NCBI GenBank assembly: GCA_038380435.1
Contig: JAWZYU010000056.1
Span: 1,550,001-1,614,000 of the forward strand
Length of the DNA: 64,000 nt
Direction: 5' to 3'
Source: Ryuthela nishihirai
Lineage: Eukaryota > Arthropoda > Arachnida > Araneae > Heptathelidae
Both the position numbers and the translations under genes were made by a program. Of the stretch, positions 1-11,522 are shown piece by piece. Position 1 is the first letter of the stretch; each line of letters begins with the position of its first letter. The notes beneath the pieces are model-generated. The model had not been told where the DNA came from and searched no databases. It worked only from the letters and a program-made list of their open reading frames with translations.

Positions 1-75
1 GGGTCCATGTGACCTGGCCATTTAGCCCATGGTGTTCAAAAAAGTGCCACTCAGAGGTAAAACAATCCAACCCAA
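1..75 (+). mobile_element. SINE-A, 3' end only
   Basis: Matches the last 75 bases of SINE-A, ending in the usual aaaacaa(t/c)ccaaccc tail. The following cctaatgcccaagatac is LINE sequence also present uninterrupted at 61849, so this SINE inserted into LINE copy 1. Confidence 0.85.
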
Positions 76-3000
76 CCTAATGCCCAAGATACTGCATAAG
101 CATCTGGAATCAAAAGCATCTAGTTTCCTGTTATCTTGTTTACAAAGCATCCATGTTCCAATATGATAACTAACCCTAGAAAAAACTAAACTATTATACA
201 GTCTAATTTTAGTCTTTAGGTGTATATATCTATTTCTCCACACTCTTCATAGATTCCTAAAAGTAACAGCAGCAATCCCTGTTCGTCTGTTAATATCATG
301 CCGCACATCACCAGTATCAGTTACATAGCTCCCATGATAATTAAACTGTGACACCTGTGCAAGACTGCAACCATTCAGATTAACTGAATCACAGCCTGCC
401 TGACCAATTTTCATCACTTTAGTTTTCTCTCTGTTTATAACCAAACCTACTCTACTACCAGTCTCATCAACAGCTCGAATGAAAGAGTTCATCTCATCAA
501 CCTCATTTACCAAAAGGGCTAAATCATCATGATAATCTAAATAAGAATTCATATCTCCAGCCCATTTAAGGTCAAAATCTTTCCCTTGAAGTGAATTTCT
601 CATAACATAATCAATAACCAAACTAAAGAGAAAAGGAGACAAAATGCACCCTTGTCGAACACCAGAAGTAATGCTAAACCAATTGCTACAAGCCTTGCCA
701 ACTCTCAAACACGACTCAGTGTTATTATAGAGAGCTTTCATAATGTTAACTAACTTGTCTGGTATACCATATGATCTCACAATCAACCACAAATTATGAC
801 GATCAACAGAGTCGAAAGCCTTTTTGAAATCAACAAAGCTAGCAACCAAAGGTTTCTGAAACTCTAAACATTTCTCAAGAATCTGCCTAAGTGAAAATAT
901 CTGATCCACACATCCCCTACCACTTCTGAATCCACATTGCTCATCACGCAATTGCCTGTCAACCAGATTCTTAATTCTATTAAGCACAATCATGGAAAGA
1001 ACTTTACCTTGAACAGAGAGTAGGCTGATACCCCTATAGTTATCACAAGAACTGTGATCACCTTTTTTTAAAAATCGGAATAATAATAGCTCTGGTAAAA
1101 TCCTTAGGACCCCATGCCTTTATAATAAAATATATTGAAAATTTCAGTCATTCAATTGGTAATTGAAACATACCCAGCTCTAAGCATTTCGGTAGTAATT
1201 TCATCCACCCCTGGGGATTTATGAAGTCTAAGTTTATAAATAGCCAAAATAACTTCAGACTGTGTTATAGGGCCAACATTAAAACCATCAATGCATCTAT
1301 AATCATTGCAAACAATGGGAATAGAACTAAATACATTGTTTAGAACATCACTGAAATGCTCAGCGCACCTAGCCAAGACAGAATCCTCACCTTCTATAAC
1401 CTTACCTTGTTTATCCTTCAATCCCTGTATACCTGTTCGTTTTCTACCACACAAAATATTAACTATCTGGTACAGCTCTCTGCTGTTGTGCACAACAGCA
1501 CAGAGCTGTACCAGATAGTTAATGTCATGTTATGTCATGTTAATGGAATGATAGACAGCTTTGTCAGCCAAGCCATCAAACCAAAGATTCCTATCAGTAG
1601 CTAACTGATCTTTTACACGTTTATTAATCTCTGTAATGCTTTCTATTAGGACTAGTAGGGTATTGATTAAGGACATTCCTGCAGTTCTTTCTTTCTGAAA
1701 TAAGCTCAAGTGCCTTATCACTCAGATAATTCTGTCTCTTCTGCTCCTTTTTTCCTAAAAGATTACTGTTAGTTTCCAAAAATGGCTGTTTAAAATGGTC
1801 CCATTCTTCCTCAACTTCAGTAGTAAGTAAACCATGACAGTCATAATGACTAAGTAACCTATCATGGTAAGCTTTAGCTATAACTGGATCTTTCAGAGCT
1901 TCAGTATTAAAAGGCAATTTTTTAACCCTAGCACAACACCTTTTAAGTTTAAGTTGCAAGACACTTTTAACAAGGTAATGGTCAAGGTAATGGTCAGTAA
2001 CAAGGTAATGATCAATTTCAGCTCCCCTATATGACCTCTATTCCTAACAGAATTAGCTTATTTGCTGTTAATTAATATGTAATCAATCATATTCTTATGC
2101 AGCCCATCAGGTGAAACCCATGTGTACTTATGTATGTTGCAGTGTTTGTAATATGTGTTAGTTATTCTGAATCCATTGAGTTTACCTACCTGTAGAAGAC
2201 GTTGCCCATTGCCATTGCAGCTACCAATACCAAAAGGGCCTATTACTCTTCCCCAAAGGTCAGAGTCAGTACCAACTTTGGCATTGAAGTCATCAAGAAC
2301 AAGGGTAATATCTCCTTTCTTGACAGAATTCAAAATATCCTGAAGTTGTTCATAAAACCTATCCTTCTCATCCTCATCGCCATCCTCAGTGGGGGCATAA
2401 CAGCAGATAACATTCAAGTCTTTAACGCTTGTCTGAAATTTTGCTGTAAGAAACTTTTCATTAATGTACTCATATCCTAGAAGAGCATCACTAATGTGTC
2501 TTCTGAGGAGCAGACCCATGCCTTGGTGATTCTTATTATCTTCCCTCCCTGAAAAGAGAAATTTAATAGTATTTTTAAGAATTTGACCTTTATCTGTCCA
2601 TCTGGTCTCTTGCAAGTCAAGAATATCTGAATTATAACAGTGGAATTCTTGTGTGAGGACATCAAGAGAAAAAGCTCTGTGCAGAGTCCTCACATTCCAA
2701 CTACCTATGGAGAGAAAATGGTTAGTGGGATGTTTAAAGAAACTATGTTTATTGAGAGAGGGAATGCCGACAATATCAAACAGCCCCCTAATCGCAGACA
2801 TGGGGCAAAGACCCGTTCCCCCACTACTAAAGGCTGAAGCCATCTACACTGGAAGACTTCCCCCAATGTAGAATTTGACGATGCCAATAGAAACAAAGAG
2901 TTCAGGTGCCTGCGATGACCTCTGCTCAGGATTATCCACCAGCTGATAAGCATATCCTGTGAATCTATTCACTTGGGGCTGTCAACCCACAAACAAACAG

Positions 3001-3396
3001 AAAACACAGCGAAAGATTTTCCCTCCACAGAAGCCCACCAGTGCAGCAGAATCAGGTTCCATAATCAAGCTCAGAGCCATATATCTGTCCAGTCCAGTTG
3101 GTTTATATGGTCAGCACCAGGACCCTGTGTGGTTGACCACTCCTCAGCAGGGTAGAAAAAAAAGAAAAGTAGCCATAGTTGTCCAGATCAGTAGGCCACA
3201 CTAATCTGGCAGCCCTCCCCTTCCATTCACTTCCACAAAAGAATATCTCATTTGAAAGGTACTAACGGCCTGCACCACAAGAAGGCCAGGTCGAACATTA
3301 GGTGTTAGGCCTGTTCTGTGCATCATCACAGGAACTAGTGCATCATCACAGGAACTAGTGCATAGGTCTCCTTCCAGTGACTACCTAGCTACCATT
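76..3396 (-). mobile_element. RTE-like LINE copy 1, decayed
   Basis: Non-LTR retrotransposon on the minus strand. Endonuclease pieces (2058-2843: SIGSWNVRTL, LQETRW, CYAPTE, DYILIN) and reverse transcriptase (247-993: EQCGFRSGRGC, FVDFKKAFDS, GVRQGCILSPFLFSL) are recognisable, and the far C-terminal part is cut by the SINE at its left end. It is dead: the catalytic box reads YHDD where copies 2 and 4 have YADD, the endonuclease reads LDDFNAK instead of LGDFNAK, and the frame is broken several times. A 66-base hairpin replaces coding sequence at 1458-1523. The right end has a 20-base direct repeat (about 3323-3362). Confidence 0.85.
1458..1523. repeat. 33-bp-arm hairpin inside LINE copy 1
   Basis: 1458-1490 is followed immediately by its reverse complement at 1491-1523 with one mismatch and no loop (centre ttgtgcacaa). 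Copy 2 of the LINE has ordinary sequence at this place. Confidence 0.9.
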
Positions 3397-3756
3397 TTCA
3401 GATAGTGATACATGTTTTTATATCTCCTGATTGTGTAGCACTATGTTGTATATTTGTACCTAATACATTAGAACTTCAATTATTTGTGAGGCTCATGAAA
3501 TTAGCCTTTTGCTAATGTGTGAGTTTTTCAAACCCTAAAGTTTCCTGTTTTAATATTAATAAATGTTTTAAATTAAAAGTATATAGAAAATAATTTGATT
3601 TGCTTCAAAATTAGGCTAACTCATTTAATGTTGAATGTAAGACATTAATTTATGTATGACATTAATTATATGTATGACATTAAATTCATTGTACAATTTC
3701 TGTGAATTATATATCTGCTTTTGATTATGATATACTGAATGGAAAAATTATTATAT
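3397..3756. other. AT-rich spacer, nothing recognised
   Basis: AT-rich sequence with a local direct repeat of gtatgacattaa (3652-3683). I see no exon or known repeat. Confidence 0.5.
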
Positions 3757-3972
3757 CTAAATAAATAAATGAATAAATACCCCCCTCAAGCAGCTGCTTG
3801 CCACAGAGGTCTGACAGGAACCTGTCAGTTTATATGCCACAGTAAAAGATCTGAGAGGATGGCAGGACCTCAGCAGAAAACAACACGAACATCCATGCCT
3901 TACCCGGGGCTCGAACCCAGGTCCTGTAGATCAGTAGCCAAGCGAGCTAACCACTCGGCCACGGGATAGCCT
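3757..3972 (-). mobile_element. SINE-B copy
   Basis: Reverse complement of SINE-B: TATTTA-type tail at the left, then the body, then a tRNA-like head at the right with B box (ggttcgagcccc) and A box (tggccgagtggttagc). Confidence 0.85.
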
Positions 3973-3984
3973 TTTGCCCTCACA

Positions 3985-5640
3985 ACAGCATGCTAGATGT
4001 TTTTTGTAAGGACTCAATGAGGTGTTGAAAACGTGGAGGTGGTATTGCTGCTCACGAAGAGAGATCGCTTGTCATAGAGCATCCACAGTTGCTGGTGGGG
4101 GCTGGTGGGCTCGAACAGATCTTTTCAATTCGTCGCACAAATTCTCAGTGGGGTTGAGGTCTGGTGATTGAGGGCTCCATTTCAGTGTGGTAAACTCACT
4201 TGAATGCTCCTGGGGCCAGTTGGTCACCACTTGGGAAGTATGTGGTGTGGTATTGTCGTCTTGAAAGATGGTATCATGGTGCTGAAAGAGAGGTTTTTGA
4301 GGTTTTCACCCTCCCATTGTCGTCCTAGAGTTGAAACTGTGATTTGTCAGACCAGGTGACATGTTTCCAGTCTTCTGCACATTAGTTGTGATAGGCCTTT
4401 GCAAACTGCAGCCTAATCTTTCAGTGCCTTACTGTCAACAAGGGAACACAATGTGGACATCGACTGCCATAGCCAATTTTTTTCATGGATGATGGATAGT
4501 CTTTATGCATAAGCTTGTGGACACACCCTCATTCAATTTCGGTGTTATCTGCTCCATAATAGCTATGCAATTCCTTGTAACAGTGCGTGACAGTCTGCTC
4601 ACATCAAGAGTCAATTGCACGTTTATGTCCACATTTCTCCCACTGGTTGAAAGTTTTGCCATTGTGATGCCCCATCGTTCACTTTTGCTTTACCGTAACC
4701 AGTTTTGTTTAATTTACGTTATATTTATCATTTTGGGGATTTTTATTTCCTTTTTGGCATCGCAGCACTCGTTTCCAAGTTTCTAGGAGTTGCGCATGCA
4801 CCGCAACTCCGATCTTCCGATTGTACCGTTAAAGCGCGTGCAAAGGACACGCCCCCTCTTGCGTCATAGCTTGCGTCGTTCGTCATAGTATGCAAATGTC
4901 TTTCCCGGCATGTGCCGGCTCATTGTCACAAAACCGGTGACCTACGAGTCACTTAAGCAGTAGCATAAGCAGAAGCTAAGCACAAGCGAGTGCACGAGCA
5001 CAAGGTGCGTAGCACCAAGCACAGTGCGTGTAGCACAGGAGTTGGAGTTATGTTTTCTTCATTGATGTCTTGGTGAGTTGAATTATTTTGGAAATAAATC
5101 TGTTTCATTATATTTAAAACATTTTGAGTCTGTACAGTTTTTTTCTCTTGAGCAACTCGAATTAAGGATTTTTGAATTATATTTACTTGACAATCATTTT
5201 GATTCTTACTCATTAACGCTCGCTGGTATTTGAACCCTAAATCAACTTATTATCAACTTATTCTACTTTTGGCAATTTGTTAAGTATTGCCTGGCGCCCG
5301 TCTAAGCTATCCGGAGCATAAAACTTCAAGTATTTTGCATTTGTTTGGAGCGTTACACCATATTTCACGTAGTCTTGGTATACACATGATGGTCTGAAGT
5401 GGAAATCTTGACAGTTCAGCAGTTGCAGTGATTGAATACAGTTGCAGTGAATAAAACATATCCTTCCTCATACCTACTATCTGGTCACAGCCAAACTCAC
5501 TTATGCCGCTGCCTTTACCCATAATTACTTTTCCGTGACTGGTTTCCAATGAGTTCTGGATTGATACCTCTGCTTTGCATATTGTTGTCGGGGTGTTTAT
5601 AATAAATTGTCCATTCAGCATAATAAATCACTTATGAGCA
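3985..5640 (-). mobile_element. Tc1-like transposon split by a solo LTR
   Basis: Minus-strand Tc1/mariner transposase relic. The C-terminal half (about 4000-4330) carries the second catalytic Asp in FQDDNTTPH and the third residue in SPDLNPTENL, the DD34E arrangement. The N-terminal half (about 5375-5530) begins MGKGSGISEFGCDQIVGMR, a typical Tc1 helix-turn-helix start. The two halves are separated by the LTR at 4663-5357. Several frame breaks make it inactive. Confidence 0.82.
4663..5357 (+). mobile_element. Solo Gypsy LTR
   Basis: Begins TGTGATGCCCC and ends GCGTTACA, flanked by the 4-bp target duplication CCAT (4659-4662 and 5358-5361). Homologous to the LTRs of the full-length element at 23670 but longer (695 versus 666 bp), with a different middle segment that it shares with the LTR at 62771-63473. 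A solo LTR is the product of LTR-LTR recombination. Confidence 0.93.
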
Positions 5641-5860
5641 ACTCATAAGTGAAATAATATACTATAGGTTATTTTACAGGTATAGGAAATTTGAATAATC
5701 AAGATCTATGTTTTTATCAATGTTAAAATCAAAAATATGATCACATCATTTTTATCATATACATTAAAATGTTATCTTCAGTTGTGAATGAGTGTGAATA
5801 GCTTGAAAATTGCAAACGAAAGAATTATAAATAAAATTCTGCATCTTTACTAGATTCCAT

Positions 5861-6254
5861 GGGGGGCGGGGGTGGCTCAGTCGGTAGCGCGCCAGGCTCG
5901 TAATCTGTAGTTCCCAGGTTCGAGTCCCAGCTGGGTCAGCGTTGAGATTTATCTCCGCAAAAATTCCCCGCCCTGCCCACGGTCAGTAGGGGACACTGAT
6001 GGGCTTGGAAAGGCCGCCGTCCGTCGGATGGGACGTTAAGCCGTGGCCCCGTGTGCGGGAGAGCCATACCCTGTGCACGTTAAAGAACATGCTGGATGGC
6101 CTTGACGGGAGGCTACCATCTGTCTCCCAACAGCTGTTCCAGTGGGTCCCCTCCCCCAACCTTCTCTGAGCCTTCGGGGTCCATGTGACCTGGCCATTTA
6201 GCCCATGGTGTGCAAAAAAGTGTTGCTCAGAGGTAAAACAACCCAAAACAACCC
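5861..6254 (+). mobile_element. SINE-A copy
   Basis: Full-length copy. tRNA-like head: A box ggtggctcagtcggtagcgc and B box aggttcgagtccc. The anticodon arm reads ggctcgtaatct, one base from tRNA-Met (CAT). Then come the conserved body and the acaaccc tail. Confidence 0.9.
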
Positions 6255-6640
6255 CTATTTTGTATGCATGCTTTTTCCTTGTAAAAGTGTCAAGAAGAAA
6301 AAATAAGAATAATTACCAATCCATTGAGCTTGTACAGTTGACAGCTGATTCTGAGGGGTTGTATGTCCCTTGTTTTCGCTATTCCAGCGTACTCATTGTT
6401 GAGCTGACGTTTTTAATGTACAACATCATAGCTGTGATTACCAATCCTGGTTTATTTAAGAACATTGAAGCCATCAGGTTTTTATAAAACCTTTGCTGAC
6501 ATGCACTGACTTCTGCTGGAAGTTCATTGTTCATGATGTTACACTCTTGGACAGTTTGACTCATGAGCAAGTTGACAATATTAAGCACATCCTCAAAAAT
6601 TAAAACTACTAAATCCTAACTGCATTCTAAAATGTTTAAA
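6255..6640. other. Intergenic/intronic sequence, nothing recognised
   Basis: No exon-like reading frame with splice sites and no repeat I can name. Confidence 0.4.
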
Positions 6641-6690
6641 GCTTTTAAAATCTTTAAAAAGTTTAAAACACTCTCCAACACAGTTCCTCC

Positions 6691-6729
6691 AGCAATGCAT
6701 TTCGCCACTACATCCTGTGGCTTCATCAG
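6691..6729 (-). ncRNA. Hammerhead-ribozyme-like motif in Penelope 3' region
   Basis: On the minus strand: CTGATGA (6729-6723), one extra A, a 5-bp stem II GCCAC/GTGGC (6721-6717 with 6708-6704) and GAAA (6703-6700) leading into the self-complementary ATGCAT. Penelope-like elements are known to carry hammerheads with very short stem III. The extra A and an AUU cleavage triplet make activity doubtful. Confidence 0.45.
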
Positions 6730-7176
6730 GCTATGATGAGATGTTACTAGTTTATATGGGTGACTCCCTAATGAAGTTCTCAGCTGCTCATGCAGCTGGT
6801 ATGTGTGTTTGCTTGCGCAACAGGAGATTCCATGCTGCTGGCAGGGGTGGTATCTACGTGTTGCAAGACTTATGCTTATATACATTAATCATTATAGATT
6901 CTGTGTATTGTACTTGAAATTTTGTGTGGAGTGCTATTATTGGTTTATGTATTATTTACTTCCAAATTATTTTCTGTTAATGCTTGTGCTAATGCTGTGT
7001 TAGGTTTTTTTATTATTAATGTCCTGACGATGCTCATACATATTTTGCTCGTATGTACAATATGTTTTGATATGCATTTTTGCCATTTAATCTATTATGG
7101 GGGTCTGGTATTTCTATGTTATATACCCCTCTGGTTATAGATAATTTGTTACGATCACTTATTAGTAGTTGTTTAA

Positions 7177-7447
7177 CACTTTGACTGCCGTATGAATCAT
7201 ATATGATTCACACTTAATTTGCTCCTGGGGCGCGTGAATCATCCATGCTTCACATACAAATTTGTAGTTCAGGGCACGTGAAGCACACGATTCATACTTT
7301 CAAAGTTTGTTTTTCAGCAGCAAATTTATAAAAAAATATATAAACTTATATTGTACTGGAATTTAAGACCAATTTTAGTTGATTTAGCAAAAAAAAAAAA
7401 GACGCCCCAGGAATCGAAAAAATTTTAACATTGCGGTAGTCAAAGTG
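7177..7447. mobile_element. TTAA-flanked MITE (piggyBac type)
   Basis: 271 bp with inverted ends cactttgactgccg / cggtagtcaaagtg directly flanked by TTAA on both sides (7173-7176, 7448-7451). TTAA duplication is the piggyBac signature. No coding capacity. Inserted in the left Penelope copy. Confidence 0.85.
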
Positions 7448-8358
7448 TTAATGCTCTTATTAATGGTAATTGGTAGTTTAGTGTGTTATTTTTATAGAAT
7501 GTTGTTTGATGTATTAGATATTCCTTGCATGTATAGAAAGCTATGTGCATATTAAATTTTTTTTGGGGGGGTGGGGTGTTGGTTGAGAATCTCGTTGGCT
7601 CTTATATATAGCTACTTTTTCCAATTTTTTAATCATTTGTTCGGGGTATCCTGCATAAAAGGCCATTTTATAGATAAATTCCAGTTCTTTTTGCAGAGAA
7701 TGTTTTTATGTACAATATTTAAATGCTTTAAGTACATATGTGCTTACAGCTGATTTTTTTTAATACTTTAATGGGTGCACTGAATCAGATGGTATAATGT
7801 TTGGAATAAAGGTGGATTTACGATATACTTCGATAATCACATCTGTGTTTTTTCTCTATAATGAGCAAATCAACATATGGGAGTTCATTATTGCATTCAG
7901 TCTCATGGGTAAATTTTATAGTCGGTAAAATACTATTGATTACTTCAATTAATGTATTTAATTGAACTGTGGGGTGGTCCAAAATGATCAATACATCATC
8001 AATGTAATGGATATATAAAGTTAGTTTGTAAATGTCTTTCTCTAATGCAGTCTGTTCTAAATGCTGCTTTACGACATCGGCCACGAGCCCAGATAGTGGT
8101 GATTCCATAGGGATGTCCTCTGTCTGCACCATGTTTGTTGGTTAACCATGAACCAGTTGGAATTGATGGCCAGGTCCAGGGCCTCGTGCATACTAAAGTA
8201 CTCTGAAGCCATGGGCCTGGCCACCTTCAGCCACATCACTGCATCACCAGCATTGATCTGTTTGTATAATAGTGACAGCTTCATGACAGGATGTTATAAT
8301 ATATTTAATCGGTGGAAAGAGTAGTGTAAAGAATTCAAACAGAGCTATTTCGAAATTA

Positions 8359-8748
8359 GGGTTGGGTTGGGTTGTTTTACCTCTGAGCGGCACTTTTTTT
8401 GCACACCATGGGCTAAATGGCCAGGTCACATGGACCCCGAAGGCTCAGAGAAGGTTGGGGGAGGGGACCCATTGGAACAGCTGTTGGGAGACAGATGGTA
8501 GCCTCCCGTCAAGGCCATTTAGCGTGTTCTTTAACGTGCGCAGGGTATGGCTCTCCCGCACACGGGGCCACGGCTTAACGTCCCATCTGACGGACGGCGG
8601 CCTTTCCAAGCCCATTGTTGTCCTCTACTGACTGTGGGCAGGACGGAGAATTTTGCGGAGATAAATCTCAACGCTGACCCAGCTGGGACTCGAACCTGGG
8701 AACTACAGATTATGAGCCTGGCGCGCTACCGACTGAGCCACCCCCGCC
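8359..8748 (-). mobile_element. SINE-A copy (minus strand)
   Basis: Full-length SINE-A in reverse orientation, flanked by the exact 14-bp target duplication ctatttcgaaatta (8345-8358 and 8749-8762). Confidence 0.95.
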
Positions 8749-8762
8749 CTATTTCGAAATTA

Positions 8763-9396
8763 TATGTTGATGTATTGATCTTTTGGTATCACCCCACAGA
8801 TCAATTAAATACATTAATTGAAGTAATCAGTAGTATTTTACCGACTATAAAATTTACCCATGAGACTGAATGCAATAATGAACTCCCATATGTTGATTTG
8901 CTCATTATAGAGAAAAAACACAGATGCGATATCGAAGTATATCGTAAACCCACCTTTATTCCAAACATTATACCATCTGATTCAGTGCACTCATTAAAGT
9001 ATAAAAAAATCAGCTCTAAGCACATATGTACTTTAAAGCATTTAAATATTGTATACAAAAACATTCTCTGCAAAAAGAACTGGAATTTATCTATAAAATA
9101 GCCTGTGATGAAATATACCCCGAACAAATGATTAAAAAATTGGAAAAAGTAGCTATATATAAGAGCCAACAAGATTCTCAACCAACCTCCCAAAAAACAA
9201 TTTAAATATGCACATAGCTTTCCATACATGCAAGGAATATCAAATACATCAAACAATATTCTATGTAAATAGACACTGAACTACCAAATACCATTAATAA
9301 AAACATTAAACAATTAGTAATAAATGATCATTGTAAATTATCTATAACTGGAGGGATATATAACGTAGAAATACCAGACCCCCTTAATACATTGGT
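8763..9396 (+). mobile_element. Penelope-like element, right copy, 5' truncated
   Basis: Plus-strand partner of the copy at 6641-8344, forming an inverted repeat with it. The frame continues YVDLLIIEKKHRC, then VYRKPTFIPN, the segment after the RT YIDD box in Penelope. It lacks the RT core and the hammerhead-like region. Confidence 0.75.
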
Positions 9397-9399
9397 TTC

Positions 9400-10531
9400 C
9401 ATAAATTAAGGAAAACTCAGAAAAATTATGATAAAAAATTTCATGAATGATTTTAATGAAATTTGATGAAAACAATTGCAATGGTAGTTTCAGAATGGCG
9501 TAAATTACTTTACACTAGAAACATTTTTTGTCAAAAAATAACACTTACAGGAACTTGTCCAAAAATGAGGTGTCAGAATGAAATGGGCAAAGTTCTTTAA
9601 TAAGGAGTGTGGTCACCCCTTACATCAATGCAGGCATAACAGCGATGTTCCATGCTGTTTATGAAGTTGTGAATCAGCTCAGTAGGGAATAATGACCATT
9701 GTTCCTTTAAAGCAGTAATAAGCTCCCCCTTTGTTTCAGGTGGCGGGTTGAGGGCAGCAACACGTCTTTCTAGAGCATTCCATACATACTCAATCAGATT
9801 TAGGTCAGAAGATCGAGCTGGTCACTCCATGTGCATAATGGTTTCCTCTTGAAGGTATTGTTCCACTAGTCGAGCTCTGTGTGGAAGCATTATCATCGTG
9901 TAAAATGAATGTTTCACCTATTGCACTAGTGTAAGGATGTACATAAGGGTCCAAGATGTCATCTCTATACCTTTGAGCATTGAGGTTCCCACTCATCAAC
10001 ACATAGAGGTCTGTGTGTCCACCTAAGAAAATGCCACCCCATATAAGCACGCTACTTCTGCCATAACTGTCTCTTTGACAGATGTTACTGGGATGATAGC
10101 AGGTACCTTGTTCTCTCCATATCAAACAATGTCTGGAATCACTCTGCAAGCAATATCTGGACTCATCTGGGAAGAGTACAGACCTCTATTGCTCTTCTGT
10201 CCAGTTAACGTGCGTGTGTGCCCAATTCAACCACTCTCTCTCTCCTGTGATGTGACCTGAGAGGTATACAAATTACTGGCCTTCTAGCATTAGGACCTTC
10301 CTCATGAAGCCTTCTATGTACAGTAGAAGCTGATATAACCCTTCCAGTGAACCTTTGAGCATTGAGGTTCTCACTCATCAACACATAGAGGTCTGTGTGT
10401 CCACCTAAGGAAATGCCATCCCAAATACGCATGCTACTTCTTCCATAACTGTCTTTTTGACAGATGTTACTGGGATGATAGCAGGTACCTTGTTCTCTCC
10501 ATATCAAACAATGTCTGGAATCACTCTGCAA
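9400..10531 (-). mobile_element. Tc1-like transposon with internal duplication
   Basis: Minus-strand Tc1 transposase relic. N-terminal piece at 10205-10350 (GRVISASTVHRRLHEEGPNA), central part (SVLIWGGIFLGGHTDLYVL, ILHDDNAS) and C-terminal part near 9600-9830 (SSDLNLIEYVWNALERRV, then MEHRCYACI). The stretch 9978-10156 is repeated at 10352-10531, and the second copy runs straight into a SINE-A. Confidence 0.8.
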
Positions 10532-10878
10532 GCTGTAGTTCCCAGGTTCGAGTCCCAGCTGGGTCAGCGTTGAGATTTATCTCCGCAAAATTCCCTGCCC
10601 TGCCCACGGTCAGTAGGGGACACCGATGGGTTTGGAAAGACCGCCGTCCGTCGGATGGGACGTTAAGCTGTGGCGCCGTGTGCGGGAGAGCCATACCCTG
10701 TGCACGTTAAAGAACACGCTGGATGGCATTGACGGGAGGCTACCATCTGTCTCCCAACAGCTGTTCCAGTGGGTCCCCTCCCCCAACCTTCTCTGAGCCT
10801 TCGGGGTCCATGTGACCTGGCCATTTAGCCCATGGTGTGCAAAAAAGTGCTGCTCAGAGGTAAAACAACCCAACCCAA
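10532..10878 (+). mobile_element. SINE-A copy, head truncated
   Basis: Starts at tgtagttcccaggttcgag, inside the tRNA-like head after the anticodon arm, so it lacks the A box. It abuts duplicated Tc1 sequence with no target duplication and ends about 120 bases before TECPR2 exon A. Confidence 0.88.
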
Positions 10879-10999
10879 GAGTTTTAGTTTTGTAATTACA
10901 GCTGTTATCGTGTATATTAAAGTGTATAATTTTCACCATTGCATACATACACATATTAATGATCCATATGTACACATTTGTTTTTTGTGTATTTTACAG

Positions 11000-11416
11000 T
11001 TTCTGATGGCTCAAGAGCTTTTGCTGATTTTATTACTCCACTAAAGGACTTCAGTTTGTTTATGTCTGACAAAACTATTGCACCAGAGATAAAGACACAT
11101 ACCGAAAGCAGTGCACCTCTAGCAAAACTTAGTTGGTTAAAAAGCAAACTTTCTGGTAATAAGCCAACACCAGATAATAAAGTATCTGTAGATAAAACAA
11201 TTGAAACAACTTTTTCTTACAACCTACCAGCTGTAGTGAAATTGGAATTTGATGATTATCCTGCTTTGGAACTCGAGAAGGATCTTTCAGATTCAGCTTC
11301 ATATAGAACTAATTTACATGCTGCAGTAAAGGATAAAAAAACTACATTCTCCAAAACTGAAGGTGATGATATTGTCTTCAGGCCAAGAAAGAAGAAAAAG
11401 GAAAAAATTAAGGAAG
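11000..11416 (+). CDS. TECPR2: TECPR2 exon A (linker region)
   Basis: Internal coding exon of 417 bases, open throughout. It follows an acceptor (attttacag) and ends at the donor AG/gtatgt. It enters with two bases of a split codon and leaves with one base (G), completed by GA at the start of exon B to give Gly. It encodes about 139 residues beginning SDGSRAFADF, with a stretch of Pro/Ser/Lys-rich, probably disordered sequence and a strongly basic end (RPRKKKKEKIKE). No recognisable fold is visible; it fits the linker between the WD40 and tectonin parts of TECPR2. A SINE-A copy ends only about 120 bases upstream of the acceptor. Confidence 0.82.
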
Positions 11417-11522
11417 GTATGTTGAGAATTCTTTCAAAAGTTGTTTTAAGTGGTTAGTATTAAAAGTTAAGTGATTAGTGCTAGTAATTACTGACCTTTC
11501 GTCAAATAATATGTCCATGATA

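Larger units (their letters stand above)
6641..8344 (-). mobile_element. Penelope-like element, left copy
   Basis: Minus-strand relic of a Penelope-like retroelement. The frame at 7818-8132 contains PMESPLSGLVADVV (the Penelope RT box) and YIDDVLII (catalytic YIDD), followed by IKFTHETECNNELPYVDLLI. Its 3' region (6641-7170) carries the hammerhead-like motif and is interrupted by the MITE at 7177-7447. The RT core and 3' part are mirrored in the copy at 8763-9396. Frames are broken; no intact GIY-YIG domain seen. Confidence 0.75.

Noticed and set aside
3985..4670. Host gene on the minus strand
   Set aside because: The apparent domain is a Tc1 transposase with frame breaks, matching DDE motifs.
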